NCBI RefSeq assembly: GCF_029855045.1
Contig: NZ_CP123228.1
Location: 1,426,001 to 1,490,000, forward strand
Reading direction: 5' to 3'
DNA from: Piscinibacter sp. XHJ-5
Lineage (GTDB): Bacteria; Pseudomonadota; Gammaproteobacteria; Burkholderiales; Burkholderiaceae_C
DNA length: 64,000 nucleotides
Every line of letters starts with the position of its first letter. Position 1 is the stretch's first letter. This document shows positions 36,449 through 48,722 of this stretch, piece by piece. The notes under the pieces are model-generated. The model saw only the letters and a list, made by a program, of their open reading frames with translations. It searched no databases and was not told the origin of the DNA. The translations under genes were made by a program, and so were the position numbers.

Positions 36449-37419
36449 GGGGCCACCGGCGTCGCGGCCGGCAGCGGCAGGCCCCGGCGCTTCATCTCTT
36501 CGCGAACCAGGTCGGGCCGGTCGCTGACGATGCCGTCGACGCCGAGATCGAGCATGCGCGCGATCTGGCGCGGCTCGTTGACTGTCCAGGCCAGCACCTG
36601 CAGTCCGAGCGTGTGGGCTTCGCCGACCTTGGCGGCGTCGAGGTCGCCGAAGAACGAGGACCAGATGCGCCCGCCGGCGGCCTTGACCATCCTGGGCACC
36701 GAGCCGTGCTGGTTGAACTGCACGCCGGCCGTCCATGCCGAGCCCTCGGGCCTGCCCGCGGCCACGTTGTCCAGCCACTGCTGCTGCGCGGTGAGGTACA
36801 CGGTCGGGATCTCGGGCGCGATCTTCTGCACCACGGCCAGCGTGCGCCAGTCGAAGGAGAGGATGGTCGAGCGCGAGGCCATGCCCGCGTCCCGGATGGC
36901 GGCGACCACGGCGCGGGCGAAAGGCTCGGGCGCCAGCGTCTCGTCGGGCGCGGTCGGTGTGAGCTTGGTCTCGATGGCGAAGCGCACCTGCTCGTTGCCC
37001 GACTTGCGGACCAGCGCGAAGAGTTCCGACAGCCGCGGGATGCGCGAGCCGTCGATGGGCTTCTGCTCGGGATAGCGGCCGGCGTAGTTGGTTCCGGGCT
37101 TGAGCCGGCCCACGTCATAGCGCGACAGCTCGTCGAAGGCGATCTGGCGAATGACCGGCCCGCGCGCGGCCAGGAACTGGCCGTCGGGGCCGCGCGTGAT
37201 GTCGGGATTGAGGGCGGGGTCGTGGGAGATCACCAGCACGTCGTCACGCGTGACCGCGATGTCGAGCTCGAGCGTCGTCACGCCGACGGCCAGCGCCCGC
37301 GCGAAGCCCGCCAGCGTGTTCTCGGGCGCGAGGCCGCGCGCGCCGCGGTGTCCTTGCAGGTCCAGCGCCGCTGCCAGCGGCGCGATGAGGGCGAGGCAGA
37401 CAGCGATGATCCAGTGCAT
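36445..37419 (-). CDS. Glycerophosphodiester phosphodiesterase, exported
   Basis: A 324-residue GDPD-family enzyme that releases glycerol-3-phosphate from deacylated phospholipids. The catalytic start QGHRGARGLAPENTLAGF (His-Arg, Glu-Asn) is near residue 22, after a signal peptide (MHWIIAVCLALIAPLAAA). Further family marks are TTLELDIAVTRDDVLVISHD, AIETKL and LGVDGIVSDRPDLV. The signal peptide indicates a periplasmic GlpQ-like location rather than cytosolic UgpQ. The start used begins the signal peptide; an upstream ATG adds a Pro-rich stretch. It overlaps the DUF456 gene by four bases. Confidence 0.92.
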   Translation of the reverse strand: MHWIIAVCLALIAPLAAALDLQGHRGARGLAPENTLAGFARALAVGVTTLELDIAVTRDDVLVISHDPALNPDITRGPDGQFLAARGPVIRQIAFDELSRYDVGRLKPGTNYAGRYPEQKPIDGSRIPRLSELFALVRKSGNEQVRFAIETKLTPTAPDETLAPEPFARAVVAAIRDAGMASRSTILSFDWRTLAVVQKIAPEIPTVYLTAQQQWLDNVAAGRPEGSAWTAGVQFNQHGSVPRMVKAAGGRIWSSFFGDLDAAKVGEAHTLGLQVLAWTVNEPRQIARMLDLGVDGIVSDRPDLVREEMKRRGLPLPAATPVAP

Positions 37420-37470
37420 GGGGAGTCTCGGCGGCGGGGCGGGGGAATGGATCGTAGCGGGCATTCGGCT

Positions 37471-39360
37471 CTACCCCGACTCTCTCCCGCGAGCGGGAGA
37501 GGGGGGCGCCATCGTCGCCCGCAGCTCGCACTGCGGCCCTTCGTCGATCAGGGCGATCAGCCTCAGCTGCAGCTCGCTGCCGGGCTCGAGCAGGCGGTCT
37601 TCCCGGCACCAGGCGTCCTGCGTCCGGTCCCAGGTCCAGCCCTGCGGCTCCAGCACGTCGGCGTCGACGCGCGCCAGCACCTCCCAGCCGGCGAGCGCTG
37701 CCTTGAGGCCGCGCGCGTTGCTCGAGACCAGCTGCGCGCGGTGTTCATGCTCGCCGCGGCGCCAGACCAGGCGCCGCTTCAGCCTTTCCCATGGGTAGCG
37801 GCTCGCCTGCCGGGCGGCGCGGGCGCGCGCCGACAGATGTTCCGACAGCGCCGCGTCCGCTTCGATGGCCTCGCCCAGCAGCAGCCGGTGCACGACCAGG
37901 TCGGCGTAGCGCCGGATCGGGCTGGTGAAGTGCGTGTAGGCGCGAAAGCCGAGCGAGAAGTGCGTGCTGTGCGCGTCGTCGTAGATGGCCGGCGTCATCG
38001 CCTGGCGGATGCGGAACTCCACCTGCGGGCGGATCGCCGCGCCCATGCCCACGCCGGCCAGCAGCGCGCGCAGGTCGGACAAGGTGGGCAGCGCCGGCGC
38101 CGCAATGCCGCGTGCCACCAGCCAGCGGCGTGTCTGCTCCCAGCGTTGGGTGTCCAGGCCCTCCTGGTGGCGGAACAGCAGGCCCGCGCCGAGCAGCGTG
38201 AGGTGGGCGGCCGCGGCGCGGTTGGCGGCCAGCATCGCTTCCTCGACCAGCTCGTTGGAGCGTGCCGGGCTGACCCACTCGATGTCGTAGGCGCCGTCGT
38301 CGCGGATCACCAGGCGCGGCTCGGCGCTGCGGTACTCCAGCAGACCGCGCTGCGCGCGTGCGGCCTGCTGCGTCTCGAACCAGGCCCACAGGTCGCGCAT
38401 CATGGGCTGCACCGCCGCCGGGACATCGCCTGCGGCGACCTGCCCGTAGGTGAGGCGCGCCGCCGAGCGGATCAGCGCGCGGGCGAACGAATAGCCCGTC
38501 GGCTGGCCGGCGGGCGAGTAGCGCAGCGAGCACACCAGCGCATGGCGCAGGGCGCCGGGGTTCAGCGAGCACAGGCCGTTGGACAGCTCGGGCGGCAGCA
38601 TCGGCAGGCTGCGGTCGGGCAGGTAGACGCTGGTGCCGCGCGCACGGGCCTGCGCGTCCAGCGGCGTGCCGGGCGCGACGTAGCGCGAGACGTCGGCGAT
38701 CGCGACGTGCAGCGTGCGCTGGGCGCCGTCGTCGACCAGGCACACGGCGTCGTCGAAGTCGCGCGTGCTCTCGCCGTCGATGGTGACGAAAGGCAGCTGC
38801 GTGAGGTCCTCCAGGCCGACCTCGCGGGCCTGCGCCAGCGAAGGTTCGGCACAGGCGCGCGCCTGCTGCAGGGCGTCGTCGCCGAAGGCTTCGGGCAGGC
38901 GCCACTTCGCGATGGCGTAGCGCACGTCGAAATCGCGGTCGTTGCGCGGTCCGAGATTGGCAACCAAGCTTGCCGGCACCATCGGCTGGCCGACGCCCGC
39001 GCCTTCGGCGATGCGCAGCTGCACCACCTCGTCGGGCAACACCGTCGCGGTCGGGCTCACGACGACGGGCGCGTGCAGCGGATCGTCCGCCCGCAGGCGA
39101 TGGCCGCCCTCGGCCGGTTCCAGCTGCCCCAGCCAGAAGGTCTCGGGTCGTCGCAGCACCTCCTGCACCACCGCGCTCGGCGGCTGCTGCCCGCGTCCGG
39201 GGATCAGGCCGAAGCGCACGCGGTCGCCGGGCACCAGCGACCGCATCTGCGGCGGCGAGACGAAGTAGGACTCGCCGCCGTCCTGCTCGACGAAGCCGAA
39301 GCCGCGCGGGTGGGCGCTGACGACGCCTTCCATGAGGTTGTCGGGGGGAAGCAGGGTCAT
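37471..39360 (-). CDS. RNB-domain exoribonuclease (RNase II/R family)
   Basis: A 629-residue 3'-5' exoribonuclease. An N-terminal cold-shock-type OB fold (GVVSAHPRGFGFVEQD) precedes the RNB domain, whose active site reads TIDGESTRDFDDAVCLV with the expected aspartates; later RNB marks are RGTSVYLPDRSLPMLPPELSN and YTHFTSPIRRYADLVVHRLL. The S1 region is short compared with RNase R (over 750 residues), so it is closer to RNase II in size. The last dozen codons (ending SPARGRESG) lie inside a CCCTCTCCCGC palindrome that also provides the stop, a sign that the native C-terminus was replaced or extended. Confidence 0.92.
   Translation of the reverse strand: MTLLPPDNLMEGVVSAHPRGFGFVEQDGGESYFVSPPQMRSLVPGDRVRFGLIPGRGQQPPSAVVQEVLRRPETFWLGQLEPAEGGHRLRADDPLHAPVVVSPTATVLPDEVVQLRIAEGAGVGQPMVPASLVANLGPRNDRDFDVRYAIAKWRLPEAFGDDALQQARACAEPSLAQAREVGLEDLTQLPFVTIDGESTRDFDDAVCLVDDGAQRTLHVAIADVSRYVAPGTPLDAQARARGTSVYLPDRSLPMLPPELSNGLCSLNPGALRHALVCSLRYSPAGQPTGYSFARALIRSAARLTYGQVAAGDVPAAVQPMMRDLWAWFETQQAARAQRGLLEYRSAEPRLVIRDDGAYDIEWVSPARSNELVEEAMLAANRAAAAHLTLLGAGLLFRHQEGLDTQRWEQTRRWLVARGIAAPALPTLSDLRALLAGVGMGAAIRPQVEFRIRQAMTPAIYDDAHSTHFSLGFRAYTHFTSPIRRYADLVVHRLLLGEAIEADAALSEHLSARARAARQASRYPWERLKRRLVWRRGEHEHRAQLVSSNARGLKAALAGWEVLARVDADVLEPQGWTWDRTQDAWCREDRLLEPGSELQLRLIALIDEGPQCELRATMAPPSPARGRESG
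37475..37506. repeat. CCCTCTCCCGC-type palindromic repeat, copy 3
   Basis: TCTCTCCCGC and GCGGGAGAGGG-like arms flank a two-base loop, preceded by CCCCGAC. It overlaps the 3' end of the RNB nuclease gene, contributing its last codons. Confidence 0.8.
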
Positions 39361-39458
39361 GGTGATGTCCAGGCCGCGGCAAGGCGCGTGCCGGCGCCCG
39401 GATGTCCGGGAACGTTTGCGCTCATCGCCAACCTACACTGGAAGCAAAGGAGCCGAGC

Positions 39459-39803
39459 ATGAACCGCTTCAGCCGCGTTTGCCTTGTCGCCCTCCTGACC
39501 GCCATCGGCCTGCCGGCCGCCGCCGAAAGCCTGCAATGCAACGGGCAGAGCGCCACGGAAGGCGACTCGAAGGTGTCGGTCCTCTACAAGTGCGGCCAGC
39601 CGCTGCTCGCCGACCGCTACTGCGCGCCGGTGTACTACGTCCCCACGCTGCAGCCGGTGCCGGAGCCGATCGCCGGCATCGTCGTGCCGTGCCAGCCCAT
39701 CGAGGAATGGCTGTACGAGCGCGGGCCCGGCAACATGGTCGCCACGGTGCGGTTCCGCTCGGGGGTGGTGCAGTCGATCAGCTACGGCCGCTCGCCGAGG
39801 TGA
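39459..39803 (+). CDS. DUF2845 exported protein
   Basis: A 114-residue periplasmic protein with a signal peptide (about residues 1-22, cleavage after PAAAE). The mature part matches DUF2845 in pattern: LQCNGQSATEGDSKVSVLYKCGQPLLADRYC, here about residues 25-55, and IEEWLYERGPGN. Four cysteines suggest disulfides. The function is unknown; the KCGxPxxxxxY pattern is like the SmpA/BamE-type turn. The start is MNRFSR, with AAAGGAG before it. Its 3' end overlaps the convergent xdhC gene by 26 bases. Confidence 0.82.
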   Translation: MNRFSRVCLVALLTAIGLPAAAESLQCNGQSATEGDSKVSVLYKCGQPLLADRYCAPVYYVPTLQPVPEPIAGIVVPCQPIEEWLYERGPGNMVATVRFRSGVVQSISYGRSPR

Positions 39804-40620
39804 CGCGCTGCGGCGCGACCTGCAGCAGCTGCGCCACGGCGGCCACCGCGATCACGGCCGGCTCCTTGCCCTCGATGCCCTCGATGCCGATGGGGCAGGT
39901 CATGCGCGCGATGGCCTCGCTCGAGATCCCGCGTTGCTCGAATCGATGGATGAAGCGCTGGCGCTTCGTCTCCGAGCCGATGAGCCCGCAGAACGCGAAG
40001 TCGCCGCGCCGCAGCACGGCTTCGGTGATGCGCAGGTCGAGGTCGTGCTGGTGCGTGAGCACGAGGAAGTACGCGCCGGGCGGCGCATGCCGCACTTCGT
40101 CCTCCACCGCATCCACGCACAGCCTGCGGATGTGCGCGGGCCAGGGCTGGCCCGGGACCACGGTGTCGGGGAACTCGTCTTCGCGCTCGTCGATCCAGTC
40201 GACCTCCACGTCGAGCGTGGCCAGCAGCGCCGCGATCGCGCGGCCGACGTGCCCGGCGCCGTACAGCTGCAGATGGAAACGCGGCGGCACGGCCGGCCAG
40301 CGTGCCAGCGCCGCCGCATCCAGCGGCTCGTAGCGCAGGTCCACCGCCCCGCCGCAGCACTGGCCGAGCGAAGGGCCCAGCGCGTAGTGCTCGCCGCGGG
40401 GCGCGAGCTCGCGGGTGCGAAGCATCTCGCGCGCCGTCTGGATCGCCTTCAGCTCCAGGTGGCCGCCGCCTATCGTGCCCAGCGTCTCGCTCGCGCCGAC
40501 CAGCATGCGCGTGCCGCGCTCGCGAGGCGCCGAGCCCAGCGCCTCGCTGACCTCGACGACGACGGCCGGCGCGCCGGCGGCGAGCCAGCGTTGCGCGGCG
40601 GCGCGGGTGTCTCGCTCCAT
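39778..40620 (-). CDS. xdhC: Xanthine dehydrogenase accessory protein
   Basis: A 280-residue XdhC-family chaperone that binds molybdenum cofactor, promotes its sulfuration and inserts it into XdhB. Evidence is the N-terminal VVVEVSEALGSAPRERGTRMLV, GTIGGGHLELKAI, the CCGG motif (SLGQCCGGAVDL), the Rossmann-like LQLYGAGHVGRAIAALLA, and CGLIGSETKRQRF. It starts 4 bases after the xdhB stop, giving the usual xdhABC order. The 3' end overlaps the DUF2845 gene in antisense by 26 bases. Confidence 0.94.
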   Translation of the reverse strand: MERDTRAAAQRWLAAGAPAVVVEVSEALGSAPRERGTRMLVGASETLGTIGGGHLELKAIQTAREMLRTRELAPRGEHYALGPSLGQCCGGAVDLRYEPLDAAALARWPAVPPRFHLQLYGAGHVGRAIAALLATLDVEVDWIDEREDEFPDTVVPGQPWPAHIRRLCVDAVEDEVRHAPPGAYFLVLTHQHDLDLRITEAVLRRGDFAFCGLIGSETKRQRFIHRFEQRGISSEAIARMTCPIGIEGIEGKEPAVIAVAAVAQLLQVAPQRVTSASGRS

Positions 40621-40624
40621 CGCT

Positions 40625-44493
<3,869 letters not shown>

Positions 44494-44561
44494 GGGCATG
44501 ACGGGCTCGGTAGATACCCGAAAGGTACCGCTTTGCGCCCCGAGGTGTATACGATCCGGGC

Positions 44562-44574
44562 GATATTGCATATC
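44562..44574. promoter_or_regulatory. Putative LysR operator between xdhA and LysR
   Basis: GATAT-TGC-ATATC is a perfect 5-base-arm palindrome just before the LysR start codon; a GTATAC palindrome lies ten bases further toward xdhA. This A/T-rich patch stands out in G+C-rich surroundings and probably holds both promoters and operators. Confidence 0.45.
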
Positions 44575-44585
44575 AGGATGAAGAT

Positions 44586-45572
44586 ATGACGCAGCGGGCG
44601 GATTTCGACAAGATCGAGCTCTACCTCATCCGGGTCCTGCACACCTTGATCACCGAACGCAGCGTCTCGCGGGCCGCCTTGCAACTGCAAAGCTCGCAAC
44701 CCGCCGTCAGCGCCCAGCTCCGCCGCCTGCGCGAGCTGACCGGCGATCCGCTGCTGGTGCGCGCGGGCAACGGCATGACGCCGACGCAGGTGGCGCTGCA
44801 GCTGGTGCAGCCGGCCGCCAGCATGCTGCAGGAAGCCGAGCGCCTGTTCAGCCCCAAGATCCGCCAGCGCGGCTTCGATGCGCCGACCAGCGAGGCCACC
44901 TTTCGCATCGCCGCCAGCGACTACCTCGATCCGCTGTTCCTCCCGGAGCTGGTGGCCAAGCTGAAGCACGAGGCGCCGCAGGTGCGGCTGGAGCTGCTGC
45001 CGCTGTCGGGCGACTTCGACTACCGGCGCGGGCTGGCGGCCGGCGATGTGGACCTGGTGGTCGGCAACTGGCTCGAGCCGCCCGGCGAGCTGCACCTGGG
45101 CCGCCTGATGAGCGACGAGATCGTCTGCCTGGTCGCCGAGGACCATCCCGCCGTGCGCCTGTCGAGCGGGCGCGGCTGGACGGTGGAGAAGTACCTCGAT
45201 TGCGAGCACGTCGCGCCGACGCCCACCTTCCGCGGCGCACGTGGCGTCATCGACGACCACCTCGAAGGCCTGGGCGTCAGCCGCGACATCATGGTGCGCA
45301 GCGCGCACTTCAGCCTGATCCCGCTGATGGTGGCGCAAAGCCTGCTGGTGCTCACGACCGGGCGCCTGTTCTGCTCGCGCTACGTCGACAGCCTGCCGGT
45401 GCGCATCGTGCGCTGCCCCGTGGCATTCCCGCCGCTGACCTATTTCCAGCTGTGGCACGACCTCACGCATGCCTCGGCGGGCATGCGCTGGCTGCGAGAG
45501 CAGGTGCGCGACGTCGCGCGCGGGCTGGTGACGCATGGGTTGCCGCAACGTTCCAAGGGGAGAGCGGCATGA
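44586..45572 (+). CDS. LysR-family regulator of the purine locus
   Basis: A 328-residue LysR protein. HTH residues about 20-60 (ERSVSRAALQLQSSQPAVSAQL); the effector domain begins near residue 95 (ATFRIAASDYLDPLFLPEL). The N-terminal pattern DKIELYLIRVLHTLITERSV is like the NodD/PcpR-type branch. It is divergent from xdhA and 175 bases upstream of guaD, with a repeat between, so it probably controls one or both purine gene sets. The C-terminus is about 20 residues longer than typical (VTHGLPQRSKGRAA). Effector unknown. Confidence 0.87.
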   Translation: MTQRADFDKIELYLIRVLHTLITERSVSRAALQLQSSQPAVSAQLRRLRELTGDPLLVRAGNGMTPTQVALQLVQPAASMLQEAERLFSPKIRQRGFDAPTSEATFRIAASDYLDPLFLPELVAKLKHEAPQVRLELLPLSGDFDYRRGLAAGDVDLVVGNWLEPPGELHLGRLMSDEIVCLVAEDHPAVRLSSGRGWTVEKYLDCEHVAPTPTFRGARGVIDDHLEGLGVSRDIMVRSAHFSLIPLMVAQSLLVLTTGRLFCSRYVDSLPVRIVRCPVAFPPLTYFQLWHDLTHASAGMRWLREQVRDVARGLVTHGLPQRSKGRAA

Positions 45573-45616
45573 GCGACTGGCGTTTCAGCACAGAGGGAAA
45601 CGGATCGACCGCGCGG

Positions 45617-45711
45617 CTCCCTCTCCCGCTTGCGGGAGAGGGTCGGGGTGAGGGGCGCCGGCTCGCGCGCGGCCCTCACCCCTGCCCCTCTCCCGCAAGC
45701 GGGAGAGGGGA
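45617..45711. repeat. Composite CCCTCTCCCGC repeat, two hairpins (copy 4)
   Basis: Two perfect hairpins: CCCTCTCCCGC-TT-GCGGGAGAGGG and CCCCTCTCCCGC-AA-GCGGGAGAGGGG. Between them, GTCGGGGTGAGGGGCGCCGG faces CGGCCCTCACCCC, so the whole unit is also one larger inverted repeat. It lies between the LysR and guaD genes. Confidence 0.9.
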
Positions 45712-45747
45712 CTTGTTCCACCTACGGCCATCACGGGTCCGCATTGC

Positions 45748-47088
45748 ATGAATGCCAACGACATCGCGCCGCAAGGCGCCCCGCTTCAGCGCATCGCCCT
45801 GCGCGGCGACCTGCTCGACTTCACCAGCGCGCCGGAATGGGGCGCCGTCGACTCGAAGGCCGTGCGCTTTCGCGAGGACCACTGGCTGCTGATCGAGAAC
45901 GGCCGCATCGCCGGCGCGCAGCCGGGGGACCAGCTGCCGGACGACAGCTGGACGCAGCGCGATCACCGCGGGCGGCTCATCCTGCCGGGTTTCATCGACA
46001 CCCATGTGCACAGCCCGCAGCTGGACGTGATCGCCAGCCACGGCACCGCGCTGCTCGACTGGCTGGACACCTACACCTTCCCGGCCGAGCGCCGCTATGC
46101 CGACGTGCTGGAGGCGCAGGCCGGCGCGGCGCGCTTTCTCGACGCGCTGCTGGCGCACGGCACCACCAGCGCGGTGGTGTTTCCCACGGTGCACAAGGTC
46201 AGCGCCGACACGCTGTTCGCCGCGGCCCACGAGCGCGGCATGCGGCTGGTTGCGGGCAAGGTGCTGATGGACCGGCATGCGCCCGACGGCCTGCGCGACG
46301 AGGCGCCCGACCGCGGCGCGCGCGATTGCGTCGACCTGATCGACCGGTGGCATGGCAAGGGGCGCCTGGCCTACGCCGTGACGGTCCGCTTTGCACCGAC
46401 GAGCACGCCCGAGCAGCTCGCCATGGCGGGGCAGCTCTGCACCGCCTATCCGGGCGTGTACATGCAGACGCACCTGGCCGAGAACCGCGACGAGGTCGCG
46501 TGGGTGCACCGGCTGTTCCCCGAAGCGCGCAGCTACCTCGACGTGTACGACCGTGCCGGCCTGCTCAATGCGCGCGGCGTCTTCGCGCACGGCATCTGGC
46601 TGGACGACGAGGACCGCGCGGCCCTGCGCGACGCCTGCGCGCAGATCGCCCACAGCCCGTCGTCCAACCTCTTCCTCGGCAGCGGCCTGTTCGGCTGGCG
46701 GGCCGCCGAAGACGCCGGCGTGCGGGTCAGCGTCGCCACCGACGTCGGTGGCGGCACCAGCCTGTCGATGCAGCGCACGCTGGCCGACGCCTACAAGGTG
46801 CAGGCGCTGGCCGGGGAGCGGCTCACCGCATGGAAGGCCCTGCATGCCGCGACGCTGGGCGCCGCGGCGGCGCTGGGACTGGGCGACGAGATCGGCTCGC
46901 TGAGCACCGGCTGCGTCGCCGATCTGTGCATCTGGGACTGGGCCCGCGGCCCGGTCGCCGAACGGCGCTTCGAAGTGGCGCGCAGCTTGCATGAACGTGT
47001 GTTCGCATGGATGACCTTGTCGGACGAGCGCAATCTCGTGGCGACCTTGGTCGAAGGCAACGTGAGGTACCCACATGGCCGTGACTGA
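45748..47088 (+). CDS. guaD: Guanine deaminase
   Basis: A 446-residue amidohydrolase that deaminates guanine to xanthine. Metal ligands are in PGFIDTHVHSPQ (about residues 80-91), MQTHLAENRDE (about 243-253) and FAHGIWL; the catalytic Asp is in ATDVGGGTSLSM. The 9xxxPGFVDTHVHxPQ signature separates guanine deaminases from related chlorohydrolases. The product, xanthine, is the substrate of XdhAB encoded just upstream on the other strand. The transporter ATPase gene follows, with an in-frame alternative start overlapping this gene's end. Confidence 0.95.
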   Translation: MNANDIAPQGAPLQRIALRGDLLDFTSAPEWGAVDSKAVRFREDHWLLIENGRIAGAQPGDQLPDDSWTQRDHRGRLILPGFIDTHVHSPQLDVIASHGTALLDWLDTYTFPAERRYADVLEAQAGAARFLDALLAHGTTSAVVFPTVHKVSADTLFAAAHERGMRLVAGKVLMDRHAPDGLRDEAPDRGARDCVDLIDRWHGKGRLAYAVTVRFAPTSTPEQLAMAGQLCTAYPGVYMQTHLAENRDEVAWVHRLFPEARSYLDVYDRAGLLNARGVFAHGIWLDDEDRAALRDACAQIAHSPSSNLFLGSGLFGWRAAEDAGVRVSVATDVGGGTSLSMQRTLADAYKVQALAGERLTAWKALHAATLGAAAALGLGDEIGSLSTGCVADLCIWDWARGPVAERRFEVARSLHERVFAWMTLSDERNLVATLVEGNVRYPHGRD

Positions 47089-47179
47089 TCTGCAGAGCAT
47101 CGCCGTGGCACGCCGGCCACTAGACTGGCGGCTTGCCGACCCTCACCCGCCGGCGGCGCCGAGCGCGTCGACAGGCGTC

Positions 47180-48712
47180 ATGCCGATGCTGCGCCTCGAA
47201 CTCGTCGACATCTCCAAGCAATACCCGGCGGTCAAGGCCAACGACCGCGTGAGCCTGCGGGTGAAGCCGGGCGAGATCCATGCGGTGCTCGGCGAGAACG
47301 GCGCCGGCAAGTCGACGCTGATGAAGATCATCTACGGCGCGGTGCGACCCGACGAAGGCGAGGTGCGCTGGAACGGCGAGACCGTCGCCATTCGCAACCC
47401 GCACGAGGCGCGCGAGCTGGGCATCAGCATGGTGTTCCAGCACTTCAGCCTGTTCGACACGCTGACCGCGGCGGAGAACGTCTGGCTGGGGCTGGACAAG
47501 TCCTACTCGCTGGCCGACGTCACGCAGCGCATCACGCAGGTCGCGCACGCCTATGGCCTCGACGTCGATCCGCTGCGGCCGGTGCACACGCTGTCGGTCG
47601 GCGAGCGCCAGCGCGTGGAGATCGTGCGTGCGCTGCTGACGCAGCCCAAGCTGCTGATCCTCGACGAGCCCACCTCGGTGCTCACGCCTCAGGCGGTGGA
47701 GAAGCTCTTCGTCACGCTGCGCCAGCTGGCCGCCGAGGGCTGCAGCATCCTGTACATCAGCCACAAGCTCGACGAGATCCGCGCGCTGTGCCACCACTGC
47801 ACGGTGCTGCGCGGCGGGCGCGTCACCGGCGAGGTCGATCCGACGAAGGAGAGCAACGCCAGCCTGTCGCGGCTGATGATCGGCGCCGAGCCGCCGCAGC
47901 TGCAGCACCAGCAGGCGCAGGCCGGCGAAGTGGTGCTCGGCGTGCGCGGACTGACGCTGCCCAAGCAGGACCATTTCGGCATGAGCCTCGCCGACGTCCG
48001 GTTCGAGGTGCGTTCCGGCGAGATCGTCGGCATCGCCGGCGTCTCGGGCAACGGGCAGCAGGAGCTGATGGCCGCGCTGTCCGGCGAGGACACGCGCGCC
48101 TCGTCCGACAGCATCCAGCTGTTCGACCATCCGATCGGCAGGCTGTCGCCGGCCGCGCGGCGCCGCCGCGGCCTGCATTTCGTTCCGGAGGAACGGCTGG
48201 GCCGCGGCGCGGTGCCCACGCTGTCGCTGGCGCAGAACACGCTGCTCACGCGCGCCGAGCTGGTGTCGCGCTCGGGCTGGATCCGCACCGCCGCGGTGGT
48301 CGAGCTCACCCGTTCACTGATCGCGCGCTTCAACGTGAAGGCCGGCGGCCCCGACGCGACGGCCAAGAGCCTGTCCGGCGGCAACCTGCAGAAGTTCATC
48401 GTCGGGCGCGAGATCGATGCGCAGCCGCGCCTGCTGATCGTCTCGCAGCCGACCTGGGGCGTGGACGTCGGCGCCGCCGCGCAGATCCGCGGCGAGCTGC
48501 TGAAGCTGCGCGATGCGAGCTGCGCCGTGCTCGTCGTCAGCGAGGAGCTCGACGAGCTGTTCGAGATCACCGACCGGCTGCACGTGATCGCGCAGGGCCG
48601 GCTGTCGCCGTCGATCGCGACCTCGCAGGCGACGGTGGAGATGATCGGGCAGTGGATGAGCGGCTTGTGGGGCGCGGCCCCGTCACCCGCCACCGACCCG
48701 TCCGACGCATGA
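47180..48712 (+). CDS. ABC transporter ATPase, nucleoside/purine type (tandem domains)
   Basis: A 510-residue cytoplasmic ATPase with two ABC domains, as in NupA/YufO and RbsA types. First domain: Walker A GENGAGKST (38-46), signature LSVGERQRVEI, Walker B LLILDEPTS. Second domain: degenerate Walker A region (GVSGNGQQE), signature LSGGNLQKFIV and LLIVSQPTWGVD, where SQPT replaces the usual Walker-B-type DEPT. Start MPMLRL is used by homology; an earlier ATG at 47075 overlaps guaD and would add 35 unrelated residues. It is followed by two permease genes and BmpA receptor genes. Confidence 0.93.
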   Translation: MPMLRLELVDISKQYPAVKANDRVSLRVKPGEIHAVLGENGAGKSTLMKIIYGAVRPDEGEVRWNGETVAIRNPHEARELGISMVFQHFSLFDTLTAAENVWLGLDKSYSLADVTQRITQVAHAYGLDVDPLRPVHTLSVGERQRVEIVRALLTQPKLLILDEPTSVLTPQAVEKLFVTLRQLAAEGCSILYISHKLDEIRALCHHCTVLRGGRVTGEVDPTKESNASLSRLMIGAEPPQLQHQQAQAGEVVLGVRGLTLPKQDHFGMSLADVRFEVRSGEIVGIAGVSGNGQQELMAALSGEDTRASSDSIQLFDHPIGRLSPAARRRRGLHFVPEERLGRGAVPTLSLAQNTLLTRAELVSRSGWIRTAAVVELTRSLIARFNVKAGGPDATAKSLSGGNLQKFIVGREIDAQPRLLIVSQPTWGVDVGAAAQIRGELLKLRDASCAVLVVSEELDELFEITDRLHVIAQGRLSPSIATSQATVEMIGQWMSGLWGAAPSPATDPSDA

Positions 48713-48722
48713 GGTGCCCGCC

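Noticed and set aside
45573..45747. Riboswitch before guaD
   Set aside because: The spacer is filled by the composite palindrome; no purine-riboswitch-like three-way junction or conserved loop sequence is seen.
47075..47179. Earlier ATG for the transporter ATPase, overlapping guaD
   Set aside because: The added 35 residues are Pro/Ala-rich and have no match to the family N-terminus, which begins at MLRLELVDIS. It stays a minor alternative.
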